This document shows, in pieces, positions 6,110 through 6,415 of a DNA stretch of 6,415 nucleotides (positions are counted from its first letter, which is position 1; each line of letters starts with the position of its first letter). Position numbers and translations under genes: made by a program. The notes under the pieces were generated by a model. It was not told the origin of the DNA and ran no database searches. It saw nothing but the letters and a program-made list of their open reading frames with translations. The DNA is from Bacteroidales bacterium. Its GTDB lineage: Bacteria; Bacteroidota; Bacteroidia; Bacteroidales; WCHB1-69. The DNA lies in assembly GCA_031254735.1 (NCBI GenBank), contig JAIRTU010000122.1:1-6415 (forward strand), written 5' to 3'.

Positions 6110-6271
6110 CTCAAAAACCGATCCCCCGATCTATATAAAACGAATGAGCATGCAAGTTTATTGCGGATAAAGCCCCGATTTTTTAAAAAAAATTTCAATG
6201 ATCAAAAAAATCACCGCGATTTACCGTAATTTCGTTCGCAGCAACGTTATTCCGTTTTTTCTGTTACGGAT

Positions 6272-6415
6272 TTATTTGTTTCGGATAAAATTGCGAGCGA
6301 AATCTTTATCTGCTTGCAGTTGTTGTTTCAGGGCGTCGACAGAATCGAATTTTTTGTTTTCGCGGATAAAATAAATCGGAACAACTTTCAGATGAAGACC
6401 GTAAAAATCGCCCGA
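6272..6415 (-). CDS. ribF: Bifunctional riboflavin kinase/FAD synthetase, C-terminal fragment
   Basis: The window holds the last 47 codons and the TAA stop; the start lies beyond 6415. The peptide opens with SGDFYGLHLKVVPIYFIREN and continues KKFDSVDALKQQLQADKDFA to the end. This fits the riboflavin kinase domain of RibF, where a GDIYG(K/x)xL strand is followed by FIRxExKFxSxDxLKxQLxxD and a closing helix. RibF phosphorylates riboflavin to FMN and adenylates it to FAD in the cytoplasm. A bacterial two-domain RibF is one reason to place the window in a bacterium despite the archaeal-type GatDE. It is separated from gatE by 384 bases with its own promoter candidate, so it is probably not in the same transcript. 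Only the tail is seen, but the match is specific. Confidence 0.82.
   Translation of the reverse strand, partial: SGDFYGLHLKVVPIYFIRENKKFDSVDALKQQLQADKDFARNFIRNK

Larger units (their letters stand above)
5888..6271. other. Intergenic region between ribF and gatE
   Basis: These 384 bases hold no gene I can support on either strand. The gatE-proximal part carries a promoter candidate (5956-5986) and a leader palindrome (5920-5936). The middle has an imperfect hairpin (6017-6045) and a weak terminator-like hairpin for ribF transcripts (6072-6109). Four GATC sites fall at 6060, 6120, 6128 and 6200. The stretch from about 5960 to 6016 is strongly AT-rich. I see no tRNA-like cloverleaf, transposon end or known riboswitch pattern. 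Confidence 0.8.

Noticed and set aside
6251..6271. Terminator directly after the ribF stop (TCCGT with ACGGA)
   Set aside because: The stem is only five bases with a long A-rich loop, and no T-run follows it on the minus strand.
6198..6374. Plus-strand open frame of 58 codons beginning MIKKITAIYRNF
   Set aside because: It overlaps the clearly coding end of ribF on the other strand, its second half looks like random antisense translation, and it resembles no family I know.

Overview
The window reads as chromosomal DNA of a Bacteroidota bacterium, probably a Bacteroidales relative. The evidence is a bifunctional bacterial RibF tail, a promoter of the TAnnTTTG type used by this phylum, AT-rich leaders without Shine-Dalgarno sequences, and moderate AT-richness. 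The taxonomy is an inference from these traits. Every gene lies on the minus strand, so transcription runs from high to low coordinates.

Layout in the direction of transcription: the last 47 codons of ribF (6415-6272); a 384-base intergenic region with a good promoter candidate, a leader hairpin and a weak terminator candidate; gatE (5887-3932); a DUF1016/YhcG-type PD-(D/E)XK nuclease gene (3892-2564); gatD (2498-1113); a Dam/DpnIIA-like adenine methyltransferase (1048-206); and the first 30 codons of a family 2 glycosyltransferase (92-1). The gaps from gatE to the methylase are 39, 65 and 64 bases with no convincing terminator, so gatE, the nuclease gene, gatD and possibly dam may share one transcript.

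GatD and GatE are the two subunits of the Glu-tRNA(Gln) amidotransferase known as the archaeal system: GatD frees ammonia from glutamine or asparagine, and GatE activates Glu-tRNA(Gln) and transfers the ammonia to give Gln-tRNA(Gln). Both genes look intact, with their active-site and signature motifs in place. It is unusual to see them in a bacterial context, split by a nuclease gene.

The most distinctive DNA structure lies inside the nuclease gene. Four in-frame copies of a 27-base, almost perfectly palindromic repeat encode variants of NRPQxVDDLQ in a linker between the two conserved domains. Base changes between copies are compensated on the opposite arm, and a shortened copy lacking the palindrome core sits between copies 2 and 3. 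The palindrome itself may therefore matter, as a coding palindromic element, an mRNA structure or a protein-binding site. I found no evidence of a complete new defence system. The pairing of a solitary Dam-type methylase with a nearby nuclease is only a suggestion.
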